Assembly (NCBI RefSeq): GCF_010692325.1
Contig: NZ_JAAHHW010000065.1
Coordinates: forward strand, 1-38,599
Direction: 5' to 3'
Source of the DNA: Moorena sp. SIO3I8
Lineage (GTDB): Bacteria; Cyanobacteriota; Cyanobacteriia; Cyanobacteriales; Coleofasciculaceae
Length of the DNA stretch: 38,599 bases
Below are positions 1 through 8,619 of this stretch, piece after piece. Below the pieces are notes generated by a model, which was not told the origin of the DNA, searched no databases, and was given only the letters and a program-made list of their open reading frames with translations. The first letter of the stretch is position 1. Each line of letters starts with the position of its first letter. A program made the position numbers and the translations under genes.

Positions 1-2423
1 TCAAGACTGTCATTACCCGAAGCTCCAATCAAATAGTCGTTACCAGAGCCACCCTCAAGGCTGTCATTTCCCTGGTCTCCTCTAAGGTAGTCATTGCCAG
101 AGCCACCTTTGAGGGTGTCATTTCCCTCACCTCCTCTGAGAGTATCATCCTCTGTCCCAGCCTCGATGAGGTCATCACCCGAACCTCCGCTTAGAGTGTC
201 CTGACCTGAACTACCTTCTAGGGTATCGTTACCCACATCTCCCATGATCCTATCATTGCCAACACCCCCAAAAAGGTAGTCATCTCCCTGACCACCTCCG
301 AGAGTGTCATCATTATACCCACCATAGAGATTGTCATTGCCCCAAGTTCCTCTGAGAAAGTCGTTACCGGAACCTCCAACAAGAGTGTCATCCTCAGAAC
401 CTCCTGAAAGAGTGTCATGACCCGAGCCACCAATTAGTGTGTCATTATTGCCATTACCCCAAAGCCTATCATCACCATGACCGCCTTCAAGCCGATTATC
501 GTAACGGTCTCCCCTAATCGATTTGCTTTTCCAATTCTGGTTAAGGACTTCAATGGTGAAAGTTTTCTCGTAGCTTTCACCCCCCTGGTCGGTGGTGCGG
601 ATTTTGATCGGGTGACTAGAGTTGATATCAAAGTCTAAGAGAGTGCCATTTTTGACTTTTAGTTGATCGTCAACAATTTTAAAGCGACCTTGAGCATCAT
701 CTAATAATTTATAAGTATGGCTATCTCCGGAATCAACATCCTTAGTAGTCAGCTTAGCAATGGTAGTGCCATTTTTACTGAATTCTTTGACACTCCTGCC
801 ATCAAGGGTGATATCCGTCGGAGCAAAATTCTGGTTAAGGACCTCAATGGTGAAAGTTTTATCGTAGCTTTTACCTCCGGAGTCGGTGGTGCGGATTTTG
901 ATCGAGTGACTAGAGTTGTCATCAAAGTCTATGAGGTGGCCATTTTTGACTTTTAGTCGATTGCCATCAATTTTAAAGCGACCTTGAGCATCATCTAATA
1001 ATTTATAAGTATGGCTATCTCCGGAATCAACATCCTTAGTAGTCAGCTTAGCAATGGTAGTGCCATTTTTACTGAATTCTTTGACACTCCTGCCATCAAG
1101 GGTGATATCCGTCGGAGCAGTGTTGGTAGGTTGAGGCTCCTCTGCCACATACTGAACGTCGCTAATATTTGTTATGGTGTCCGGAATAATAATCTCTTCC
1201 CATACAGGTGGTTGACTATCCTCCTCGAAGGTAATGTTAAGGCGATCGCTTTGAGAGACTGCATAGTAGTCTTTGAGGGTAATCGAACTATCCCAGCCTA
1301 GATCAAGAATCAGGTCATAACCCTCTTGAGTTTGGGTTACACTAGAGGAAGCATATTCGGAAAGATCTAAAGTATCTAGATAGTTCCAACCTTCAATAAT
1401 ATCATCACCCGTGGAAATTCCCAATTCATAACCGCTAAAGATATTGGCTGCACTATTGGCAATGATGTAATCGTTACTGCTGGAGTTGATCAGATTGTGA
1501 AAAATTGTATCGAATGCGATCGCAGTTCCAGATTCAGACGTAAGGTATTTTGTTCCGCTGTCATCGGTCCTAGCTTTATAAGAGCTACCATTGTAAGCGT
1601 TTTGGGTGGTTATAATACCCCCCTCATTCATATCAAAGTGGTAACCTGTATTCAAAAAAGCCAGGTTTGAAAAGTCTAAAGTATTTTCACCACCACTATC
1701 CCAGAGGGTTTGCTTAATCGGTTTGGTTGCACCATAATCCTCACTACCATCTGTGTAGTAATAAACGCTGTCAAAGGAGTAAGTAGTATCCCCGTGGTTA
1801 TACTCCCTAGCTCCATAGATTAACTGTAATGCTTGAATGTCGTAAATCATTGGGGTAATCGCTGATTTCCCAGCAAAGTTATACGACATTACTGTGTTGG
1901 TGGTATTGTCCTCGTTAAAGGGCAAAAATGGACCGTGATCATGGTCCTCGTATTTATTAGGATGTTTGAAACCCAGAGCATGTAATGTCTCGTGAATCAG
2001 GGTCATGTAGCCATGATTCCCTGGGTCGTCAGCAAATCCGTTTCCGTTCTTACCTGTGGTGTCGTAGGCTGGGTTCAAATGCACATCCCCGGCCACATCC
2101 CACCCATTGCCGAAATTGAAGTTAAATCCCTCAGGCAAATAGGCATAGGAATAGCCCGGACCATCAGATACCATGTAGCGCAATAGACCATAGTCTGTTG
2201 TCGTATCTGGTACCTCATGGAAATCAACATCAAGGTATCTTTCCAGAGTTTCGAAGATGCTTCTGATATTGTCTTTGGTTTCTTCTGATATCTCTGAAAC
2301 CCCCGTTTCATCTCCGTAATAAGAACCACCGTTGGCATTGTTATAGAAGCTGTAGCTGATAGTCTGAGTGTCCCAGTGAGCAACACTCAGAAGTGGATGA
2401 GTTGAGGAAAATGTGTCAGACAT
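1..2423 (-). CDS. Serralysin-like M10 metalloprotease with cadherin-like and RTX repeats (C-terminus outside window)
   Basis: A secreted calcium-dependent zinc protease is likely. The frame is open from ATG 2423 to the window edge (about 807 residues visible). Residues 144-154 read HETLHALGFKH, the metzincin HExxHxxGxxH zinc site, and a Met-turn (VMSYN) sits at about residue 179, as in serralysins. Residues 436-533 and 534-631 are two near-identical cadherin-like domains starting APTDITLDG. From about residue 640 to the edge run glycine/aspartate nonapeptides (GGSGNDTL type) that bind calcium and usually mark type I secretion. No N-terminal signal peptide is seen, which fits type I export. 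The start lacks a clear Shine-Dalgarno. The domain assignment is firm; the substrate is unknown. Confidence 0.9.
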   Translation of the reverse strand, partial: MSDTFSSTHPLLSVAHWDTQTISYSFYNNANGGSYYGDETGVSEISEETKDNIRSIFETLERYLDVDFHEVPDTTTDYGLLRYMVSDGPGYSYAYLPEGFNFNFGNGWDVAGDVHLNPAYDTTGKNGNGFADDPGNHGYMTLIHETLHALGFKHPNKYEDHDHGPFLPFNEDNTTNTVMSYNFAGKSAITPMIYDIQALQLIYGAREYNHGDTTYSFDSVYYYTDGSEDYGATKPIKQTLWDSGGENTLDFSNLAFLNTGYHFDMNEGGIITTQNAYNGSSYKARTDDSGTKYLTSESGTAIAFDTIFHNLINSSSNDYIIANSAANIFSGYELGISTGDDIIEGWNYLDTLDLSEYASSSVTQTQEGYDLILDLGWDSSITLKDYYAVSQSDRLNITFEEDSQPPVWEEIIIPDTITNISDVQYVAEEPQPTNTAPTDITLDGRSVKEFSKNGTTIAKLTTKDVDSGDSHTYKLLDDAQGRFKIDGNRLKVKNGHLIDFDDNSSHSIKIRTTDSGGKSYDKTFTIEVLNQNFAPTDITLDGRSVKEFSKNGTTIAKLTTKDVDSGDSHTYKLLDDAQGRFKIVDDQLKVKNGTLLDFDINSSHPIKIRTTDQGGESYEKTFTIEVLNQNWKSKSIRGDRYDNRLEGGHGDDRLWGNGNNDTLIGGSGHDTLSGGSEDDTLVGGSGNDFLRGTWGNDNLYGGYNDDTLGGGQGDDYLFGGVGNDRIMGDVGNDTLEGSSGQDTLSGGSGDDLIEAGTEDDTLRGGEGNDTLKGGSGNDYLRGDQGNDSLEGGSGNDYLIGASGNDSL
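531..1118 (-). repeat. Tandem in-frame duplication of a 294-bp cadherin-like domain
   Basis: Bases 825-1118 and 531-824 are near-identical units of 294 bp (98 codons) inside the protease gene. Both begin with the codons for APTDITLDG. The stretches around 717-820 and 1011-1114 are essentially identical, while a few differences lie elsewhere. This indicates a recent duplication or ongoing homogenisation of the domain. Confidence 0.9.
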
Positions 2424-3584
2424 TGCTTTTATTTAATTCTTACTGCTTGACAAAGCCTAGTTACGGGAATGATTTGGTCGTCAGGGAACTTCCTGATTGT
2501 TGATGTTTAATGGCTTATTGCCAGTTGCCATGAATCGTAGCTATAACCCCATTCGATAACTAGTCAAACGCACTGAATTTCATAGGGTATTGGGTTACAA
2601 ACCATAAAATTTACCTAGTTAAAATCCCTAATATTAAATTAATCATGAAATATCTCTGTTTCCGTTCAAGGTTGATATGTGTATATTTTTTTGGGGGGGG
2701 GTATTTTTTACGGTTTATATGCAAAATTTAAAAAAACGTAAATCCGTACAAAAATCAGAAATTTAAATAAATTAAATATAAATAAAGTAAGGGAGTATTT
2801 TCAGTATTAACTATGAATGTTTATTTAAGGCTTTTATTAGCAATTAAGCCCCATTAATATCAGATAGCGTTTTTATTTTATTTGTGAAAATACTACCTTA
2901 TTAAAATACAAAATACAAAAGGCAAAACGCAATAAGGGCAACAGCTCCAGAGTTTTAGTGTCCAATAAAAAAAGACATCCTACGTTTACATCTCATTTAT
3001 AAACCCTATAAATAAAGCCTAGGGATAGGGATAAACTCTCAAAATTGTCCAGTTTACGTCGAACTCGAATCCTAGTTATGTGAAGTTAGTATAAAGTTCT
3101 AACAAATAGATAGAGGCTAAAATCAGTAGTTTTTCTAGGTCACCGTTTATTGGTAAGCATATGCGCTACGCGCACGCTGCGCGAACAGCATTGAGCTTAA
3201 GCTTTTTTTTGTAGGTGATGTCGCCATGATGCCCTTTTGTTCGGTTCGTTCTGTTGCCAGCATCATGAATGGCTGATAGCTGGCAACCATAGCATGGGCT
3301 TAGTTGCGTAGGGTGCGTAGGGTTGGTTAAGGGCGGGCTTGCCCTCATTTTCAACACCGAGCGCCAGTGTTGCGACAGTCGGTCCCGTAACACACCACCT
3401 AGTAGGCTGAAGGTTTACGTTGATCAAGCCTGCCTTTCAAACATAGAGTCTTTCATCTGTGTATTCTGATTTCTCAAGCTTCCCCTCCCTAAGTTGTTGC
3501 TCAAGTCATTGAGTGGGGTTATCTTAGAACGGAATTGTACTCACAGTATGAGTGTCATTATTTGCTAAGGCTCATAATTGAAAG
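2424..3584. other. Long AT-rich intergenic region
   Basis: No convincing gene is seen. The first 700 bases are very AT-rich and hold a run of nine G after a T run (about 2685-2701). Bases 3158-3190 carry a GC-rich palindromic element (ctacgcgcacgctgcgcgaa) of the type seen elsewhere in the window. Bases 3200-3450 are more GC-rich, but every frame is short and unlike a known protein. Promoters for the flanking divergent genes must lie here, but I cannot place them with confidence. Confidence 0.6.
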
Positions 3585-4931
3585 ATGTTCAGACCCAAAT
3601 TATGGATCAAGATAGGTTTTATCGAGCATATAGGAGAATTTTTTGCGAAATTTAGAACTAAACCGGCTCCTAACACGGTATTTCCTACTGTATTTCTAGG
3701 TTTATCTTTAGTTTTAGTCGCCTGTGCCCCCAAGGGTGGAGACCCTAAAAGCAATACGGTTACTATCCTGGGAGTAATGACAGGGGAAGGGGAGCAAATC
3801 ATGGAACAGATACTAGAACCCTTCACTAAAGAAACGGGTATCAAGGTGGTGTATGAAGCCAGTAGTGATTTCGCCACCCTCCTACCTGTGTTGGTGGAAT
3901 CTGGAAATGCTCCCGATCTTGCCATGTTCCCTCAACCGGGTTTGATGGCTGACTTTGCTAGGGAAGGTCAACTGGTACCTGTAGATACCTTCATGGACAA
4001 ATCTCAGTTATCTGCTGCTTATTCTCAAAACTGGCTAGATTTGGCAACTGTCGATAGTAAAGTATACGGGGTGTGGATTAGGGCGGCGGTCAAAAGCTTA
4101 GTTTGGTACAATCGAGCTGCGTTTAAGGCAGCTGGTTACAAAATCCCTACCACCTGGAATGAAATGATGGCACTGTCCGATCAGATTGTGGCAGATGGCG
4201 GTGTCCCTTGGTGCATCGGAATAGAAAGCGGTGCGGCTACAGGATGGGTTGGTACTGACTGGATTGAGGATATTATGTTGCGCACGGTTGGTGGGGAAGT
4301 GTATGACCAGTGGGTTGCTCACAAGATTCCCTTTAATCACCCAGCGGTTAAGAATGCTTTTGAGCAGTTTGGCAACATTGCCCTTAATCCTAAGTATGTG
4401 TTTGGTGGCACTGTTGGTATTATTAGCACTCCCTTTGGTGACGCAACTGCACCGTTATTTGATAACCCCCCAGGTTGCTATCTGCATCGCCAAGCTAGCT
4501 TTATCACTAGCTTCTTACCTAAAGATGTAGCGCTAGATAAGGATGTGAGTATCTTTCTGTTACCGGGTATTAAACAGGAATTGGGAGTGCCAGTGTTAGT
4601 GTCTGGTATTGTGACTGCTATGTTTAAGGATACTCCAGAAGCACGGAAGTTGATGGAGTATTTATCAACTGCCCAAGCCCATACTATCTGGGCAAGTCAG
4701 GGAGATTATGTCTCACCCCATAAACAGGTTAGTTTGGATGCTTACCCCAATGACATTGTTAAACGTCAAGCGGAAATCTTAGCCAATGCGGATATGGTGC
4801 GCTTCGATGGTTCGGATATGATGCCAGGAGCCGTGGGTACCGGGACATTCTGGAGTGGCATTGTTGATTATATTGGTGGGACAGATGTGGATACAGTTCT
4901 GAAAACTATTGAGGACAGTTGGCCAGATTAA
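3585..4931 (+). CDS. ggtB: ABC transporter sugar/compatible-solute-binding lipoprotein (GgtB-like)
   Basis: Periplasmic substrate-binding lipoprotein of an ABC importer. The 448-residue protein has a hydrophobic segment ending in the lipobox LVAC (Cys 47), then an extracellular solute-binding protein family 1 fold (VTILGVMTGEGEQIMEQ onward, with the typical VWYNRAAFKAAG and TWNEMMALSDQI segments). The N-terminus before the lipobox is longer than usual (about 30 residues), so the true start may differ; no strong ribosome site precedes 3585. Two permease genes of the same importer class follow at 6096 and 7623. By analogy with cyanobacterial GgtBCD, the substrate may be glucosylglycerol, sucrose or trehalose. 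No ATPase gene is in the window; in Synechocystis ggtA is also unlinked. Confidence 0.8.
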   Translation: MFRPKLWIKIGFIEHIGEFFAKFRTKPAPNTVFPTVFLGLSLVLVACAPKGGDPKSNTVTILGVMTGEGEQIMEQILEPFTKETGIKVVYEASSDFATLLPVLVESGNAPDLAMFPQPGLMADFAREGQLVPVDTFMDKSQLSAAYSQNWLDLATVDSKVYGVWIRAAVKSLVWYNRAAFKAAGYKIPTTWNEMMALSDQIVADGGVPWCIGIESGAATGWVGTDWIEDIMLRTVGGEVYDQWVAHKIPFNHPAVKNAFEQFGNIALNPKYVFGGTVGIISTPFGDATAPLFDNPPGCYLHRQASFITSFLPKDVALDKDVSIFLLPGIKQELGVPVLVSGIVTAMFKDTPEARKLMEYLSTAQAHTIWASQGDYVSPHKQVSLDAYPNDIVKRQAEILANADMVRFDGSDMMPGAVGTGTFWSGIVDYIGGTDVDTVLKTIEDSWPD

Positions 4932-5463
4932 GTATGAGGAATTAGGGATTAGTCATTGTAAAAAAAAATATTTATTTAAAATCGCCTTCTAATGTTACTT
5001 TAGCACAATTGCCAAATCGGTAACTATAATATCAAGTCTGGTTGAATACCCATAATTAAGGGGTCCGGGCGCGGGAAGTGTGGCCAGATGGGGGATATTT
5101 TTATTAAGGGTAATTATCCTGACATGATATAAGATACTGAAATCAAATTAAGTCAGTTATTCGCCACCATTTAGCGAAAGGGACAATAGTGCCGTTTAGG
5201 CATTAATTACGATTAAATATCTGAGTACAATATCAGCACTTGCGCTTCGCTCCGCTGTAACGGCAATCCCTTGGGGTGTAAGCAGGCAGGATATAGTAGG
5301 ATGTCAGTGACTACTATAAATTTGGCTTTGCTGAATAGGATTTGGGTACTCAAGTATAGTTGGATCAGTTACCGATTACCTTTGGATCTTCCATAATTGA
5401 GCAACACCGTAAGTTTAGGATTCCCCCTTTAGGCCAAACTCAAGTTTAAATAAGAAATAAGCT
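4932..5463. other. Intergenic region with dispersed repeats inside the importer cluster
   Basis: No gene is recognised. It holds a 24-base element at 5027-5050 (repeated at 22607-22630) and a short GC-rich palindromic stretch near 5238-5266. Such a gap is unusual between a binding-protein gene and its permease gene. Confidence 0.6.
5027..5050 (+). repeat. Dispersed 24-base repeat, copy 1
   Basis: The block reads taatatcaagtctggttgaa followed by tacc. It matches 22607-22630 at 23 of 24 positions (T/A at one site). Both copies lie just downstream of coding genes in AT-rich spacer. Probably part of a genome-wide repeat family. Confidence 0.7.
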
Positions 5464-5532
5464 ATGGATACTAGTCAGATTGATAAATTTGTTTCCTATT
5501 GCCAAGGTTAACAGCCACAAAGTGAAGAAGAT

Positions 5533-6057
5533 ATGAGACGTTTTTTTATAGGGGTTATTGGTTTTCCCTATGATCAGGAACTGCTATTACAGGCATATCT
5601 ATTTTTCAATATCAACTCATTATTTCCAACCTGTAGTCAGCTCATCCTGTTTGAAAAGGCCCTAATCCAAGACTATACAAATTTAGGTAAAGTAGATTTT
5701 GTTTATCTTAGTAAAAACAAAAAAATATTTTTAATTGAAACTAAATATATTGATACTGAAGCGACAGGAAAGCACGAAAGAACTAGAAGAAATAAGCATA
5801 GAAATAAGGTAGTGGAACAAGTCATTGATTGGAAATACAAATTGAGACATTATTGGAATATATCAACTAACCAAATTCATTGTGGAGTATTTACAACCGA
5901 TCCACAAGTAGGTGATCGTGCAAGGAGCACTGACATTATCGCTAAATCAATATCTATCTATGAACTGGAACTGTGGCAAAAAAATTATAAATTTTATAAT
6001 TTAGAGCATGGCAATAAACGGGATTCGGTGAGAGATTTATATGAGGTGATCAAGTGA
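5533..6057 (+). CDS. PD-(D/E)XK-like nuclease-family protein, possibly 5'-truncated by a stop codon
   Basis: The 174-residue product has the spacing of a PD-(D/E)XK core: VDFVY, a short basic turn, then FLIETKYI (Asp ... Glu-x-Lys). This suggests a DNA nuclease-type fold; the exact family is not recognised. The same frame is open upstream from ATG 5464 (MDTSQIDKFVSYCQG) but is cut by TAA at 5509-5511, eight codons before ATG 5533. The gene may therefore start at 5533 (a GAAGAAG lies just upstream) or be a longer gene with a nonsense mutation. It lies between the binding-protein and permease genes of a sugar importer, to which it has no obvious link, and is AT-rich compared with them. This suggests insertion by transfer. 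Confidence 0.55.
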   Translation: MRRFFIGVIGFPYDQELLLQAYLFFNINSLFPTCSQLILFEKALIQDYTNLGKVDFVYLSKNKKIFLIETKYIDTEATGKHERTRRNKHRNKVVEQVIDWKYKLRHYWNISTNQIHCGVFTTDPQVGDRARSTDIIAKSISIYELELWQKNYKFYNLEHGNKRDSVRDLYEVIK

Positions 6058-6095
6058 TAAGGTTATCAGGTGATGAAGTGATGAGGCAATGAAGG

Positions 6096-7118
6096 ATGGT
6101 ATTGCTCAAAATAGTTACTTTCATTCTCGCCGTTGTCATAGGCTGTGGTGGGGTGATAGCTTTATTATATGGCATGAATGGCTTGGTAAATCAGCTACCC
6201 AATAAAACGCGATTGACCTTGGCCAAAAGGCCAAGCTACCCGAACGGTCACGCTACGCGAACGCATTTTGTGGCTTGGGTATACTTAGCCCCTGCTTTAG
6301 CATTACTAACCGCTTACCTGATTCTGCCGACCCTCAATACTATCTATATCAGCTTCTTGGATAAGCGATCGCAAAATTTTGTGGGACTGGACAATTACAT
6401 CTTTGCCTTTACCAACCCTACTATGCTAATCGCTTTTCGTAACAATGTCCTTTGGTTGGTATTGGTAACAGGGTTTAGTGTAGCATTGGGTTTAATTATT
6501 GCGGTGCTGGTGGATCGGGTACGCTATGAACCCGTAGCCAAGTCTATAATCTTTATGCCAATGGCAATTTCCTTTGTGGGGGCTAGCGTGATTTGGCGAT
6601 TTATCTATGCTTTTCGTCCAGCTGGCTCAGAACAAATTGGCTTACTCAATGGCATTATTACCAGTTTAGGATTTGAGCCTGTAGGTTGGTTAGTGGAGCG
6701 CTCGATTAATAATTATGCTCTGATTGTGATTATGATTTGGTTGCAGACAGGGTTTTGCTTGATTTTGCTCTCTGCTGCCATCAAAGGTATCCCCAAAGAT
6801 ATTATCGAAGCTGCACGGATAGATGGAGCTAGTGAGTGGCAAATCTTCTGGACAATTACTATTCCGATGATACGAGGGACTATTGCTGTGGTTGTGACTA
6901 CTGTAGTAATAGCGGTCCTAAAAGTCTTTGATATTGTCTGGGTGATGACCGGTGGTAATCAAAATACGGAAGTGATTGCGTCTCGTATGATTAAGGAAAT
7001 GTTCAATTATCGGAACTTTGGACGAGGTAGTGCGATCGCAGTTATTTTATTACTAGTTATTATTCCGGTTATGATTAGCAATATCCGTCGGTTTCGAGAG
7101 CAGGAGAACAGCCGTTAA
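6096..7118 (+). CDS. ggtC: ABC sugar/compatible-solute importer permease (GgtC/AglF-like)
   Basis: Integral inner-membrane permease, 340 residues. It has an N-terminal hydrophobic helix (residues 2-28), then several membrane segments starting near WVYLAPALALLTAYL, and the MalF-type EAA loop EAARIDGASEWQIFWTITIP that docks to the ATPase. The end (VMTGGNQNTEVIASRMIKEM) closely fits the AglF/GgtC subgroup. It pairs with the permease at 7623 and the binding protein at 3585. Residues about 41-57 (TLAKRPSYPNGHATRTH) are encoded by a GC-rich dispersed palindrome and look like an in-frame insertion in a cytoplasmic or loop segment between helix 1 and helix 2. The importer class is confident; the substrate is inferred. 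Confidence 0.82.
   Translation: MVLLKIVTFILAVVIGCGGVIALLYGMNGLVNQLPNKTRLTLAKRPSYPNGHATRTHFVAWVYLAPALALLTAYLILPTLNTIYISFLDKRSQNFVGLDNYIFAFTNPTMLIAFRNNVLWLVLVTGFSVALGLIIAVLVDRVRYEPVAKSIIFMPMAISFVGASVIWRFIYAFRPAGSEQIGLLNGIITSLGFEPVGWLVERSINNYALIVIMIWLQTGFCLILLSAAIKGIPKDIIEAARIDGASEWQIFWTITIPMIRGTIAVVVTTVVIAVLKVFDIVWVMTGGNQNTEVIASRMIKEMFNYRNFGRGSAIAVILLLVIIPVMISNIRRFREQENSR
6209..6264 (+). repeat. Dispersed palindromic repeat embedded in the permease coding sequence
   Basis: It contains a perfect hairpin, cttggcc-aaaa-ggccaag (6218-6235), followed by ggtcacgctacgcgaacgc (6246-6264). That tail resembles gccacgctgcgcgaacgc in the non-coding repeat at 19872-19890. The frame stays open through it, so the repeat is translated. 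Confidence 0.7.
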
Positions 7119-7169
7119 TAGTAATATATAATTATTATTTGAATTGTGAACATACTCCCGCTTGGGAAA

Positions 7170-7197
7170 GGCAAGAGGGAAGAGGCAAGAGGCAAGA
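7170..7197 (+). repeat. Heptanucleotide tandem repeat
   Basis: Four 7-base units: ggcaaga, gggaaga, ggcaaga, ggcaaga. This resembles the short tandemly repeated repetitive (STRR) sequences known from filamentous cyanobacteria. Confidence 0.75.
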
Positions 7198-7208
7198 GTT
7201 AATCAAGT

Positions 7209-7282
7209 AGCGATGCAGCAAGGGAACAGGTGAGCCAGTGAGGCCAAAGGGGATTTCCCCCATTCGCGACTGCATCAAGACA
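7209..7282 (+). repeat. Dispersed inverted-repeat element, agcgatgcag ... ctgcatcaagaca, copy 1
   Basis: The ends gatgcag and ctgcatc are inverted repeats. The interior has an aaagggga/tcccc-type foldback. The same ends enclose a different-length interior at 21131-21231. No coding potential is seen. Confidence 0.65.
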
Positions 7283-7448
7283 TAGAAGGATTTTGGTTAA
7301 GGTCAAAAACGGTAATTATTATTTATTATTTCTAATTGATTTAGAAATGTTATAGTATTCAGATTAAAGTTAAAATTTGATTCTGATGGCGTCACCGAGT
7401 TAAGCAACTGTTCTAGCTATGGTTGAAATTCTATAAGGCTTGGGGTGA

Positions 7449-7484
7449 TGCGATGCTCCTTTGGAGCCGCTTCGCGAACGCATC
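7449..7484. repeat. GC-rich dispersed palindrome
   Basis: The block begins gcgatgctcctttggagc and ends cgaacgcatc. Outer ends gatgc/gcatc and inner gctcc/ggagc are complementary. It belongs with the other gcgaacgc-containing palindromes in the window. Confidence 0.6.
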
Positions 7485-7485
7485 T

Positions 7486-7537
7486 TGCCCAGTTGTTTTG
7501 CCCAGTTGTTTTGCCCAGTTGTTTTGCCCACTTGTTT
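7486..7537 (+). repeat. Four tandem copies of a 13-base unit
   Basis: Unit tgcccagttgttt, three perfect copies and a fourth with one change (tgcccacttgttt), ending 85 bases before the second permease gene. Confidence 0.9.
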
Positions 7538-7622
7538 AACGACTGCTGTTGTGGGATTGGTTGCACAAAGCGCTTATCTTGGCAAAAAATAGACTAATTC
7601 CAGACATGACTTTAACCCAGCT

Positions 7623-8510
7623 ATGGCACCAAAACCGCTCTTTGTAGCAAAATCCCAACACCTACAGCAATTCTTCTGGAAAATCCCGATTCATCTGACC
7701 CTGATTACCATCTCCTTGATCTGGACTCTACCCACTGTTGGCTTGTTCATTAGTTCCCTACGCTACCGAGATGATGTGCTCAAAACCGGTTGGTGGTCAG
7801 TCTTCCAACACCCCTTCAATTTCACCCAATACCACCTGGGTAACTATATTGATGTGATTACCTCCGAAGGGATGGGACAGGCATTTTTCAATAGTCTGGC
7901 TATCTCGATTCCCGCTACAGTTATTCCGATTGCGATCGCTACTGTTGCTGCCTATGGGTTTGCTTGGATGAAATTTCCTGGTCGCCAAGTCCTGTTTATG
8001 GTAGTAGTTGGCTTGCTGGTAGTCCCGTTACAGATGACTCTGATTCCGGTATTGCGAGTCTACGGATATCTAGGACTTTCCGGTACATTATTAGGTATTT
8101 GGTTAGCCCACACAGGCTATGGTTTGCCCTTAGGAATTTATTTATTGCGTAATTATATTGCTAGTTTGCCTCAGGAGTTAATCGAAGCAGCAGCAGTGGA
8201 TGGTGCGTCTCATCTAACCATAGTTACCCAGCTGATTGTGCCTCTATCCATGCCTGCGATCGCATCATTTGCCGTGTTTCAATTTCTCTGGGTCTGGAAT
8301 GACTTGCTAGTTGCTTTAGTCTATCTCGGAGTTACACCAGACGTTGCCCCGTTAACGATCCGATTAACAAATATAGTAGGTTATCGTGGGCAGCAGTGGC
8401 ATCTTCTTACCTCTGGTGCATTTATCACAATGATTGTACCACTGATTGTGTTTTTTGTTCTACAGCGGTACTTTGTGCGGGGGATTTTAGCCGGTTCGGT
8501 TAAGGGTTGA
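7623..8510 (+). CDS. ggtD: ABC sugar/compatible-solute importer permease (GgtD/AglG-like)
   Basis: The second permease of the importer, 295 residues, MalG type. An N-terminal helix (residues about 22-45) is followed by a periplasmic loop, five further hydrophobic segments, and the ATPase-docking EAA loop EAAAVDGASHLTIVTQLIVP. The C-terminus (VQRYFVRGILAGSVKG type: LQRYFVRGILAGSVKG) is the classic end of MalG-family permeases. Length fits the family. It completes the binding protein-permease-permease order, though separated from its partner by about 500 bases of repeats. Confidence 0.85.
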   Translation: MAPKPLFVAKSQHLQQFFWKIPIHLTLITISLIWTLPTVGLFISSLRYRDDVLKTGWWSVFQHPFNFTQYHLGNYIDVITSEGMGQAFFNSLAISIPATVIPIAIATVAAYGFAWMKFPGRQVLFMVVVGLLVVPLQMTLIPVLRVYGYLGLSGTLLGIWLAHTGYGLPLGIYLLRNYIASLPQELIEAAAVDGASHLTIVTQLIVPLSMPAIASFAVFQFLWVWNDLLVALVYLGVTPDVAPLTIRLTNIVGYRGQQWHLLTSGAFITMIVPLIVFFVLQRYFVRGILAGSVKG

Positions 8511-8566
8511 AACTCTTATCTATAGCAGTTTTTAATTACCAGAAGTACTTTCGTCCTGGGTTGCGC

Positions 8567-8596
8567 GGGAGTAGGGAGTAGGGAGTAGGGAGTAGG
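8567..8596 (+). repeat. Heptanucleotide tandem repeat
   Basis: Four units of gggagta plus a partial fifth, in the short gap between convergent genes. STRR-like. Confidence 0.85.
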
Positions 8597-8619
8597 ATTC
8601 AGTTTATCGAGGGTGAGAT

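Larger units (their letters stand above)
7119..7622. other. Repeat-filled spacer between the two permease genes
   Basis: About 500 bases without a gene. It holds four repeat structures, listed separately: heptads at 7170-7197, an inverted-repeat element at 7209-7282, a palindrome at 7449-7484 and a 13-base tandem array at 7486-7537. The downstream permease probably needs its own promoter. Confidence 0.7.

Noticed and set aside
2685-2701. Poly-T/poly-G run as a functional site
   Set aside because: A single homopolymer run with no paired structure; may be a slippage site, but nothing supports a function.
3166-3393. 75-codon minus-strand frame
   Set aside because: Crosses a GC-rich palindrome, has no ribosome site and unlikely composition; treated as non-coding.
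7486-7537. CRISPR-like array from regular 13-base repeats
   Set aside because: Units are directly adjacent with no spacers; a plain tandem repeat.
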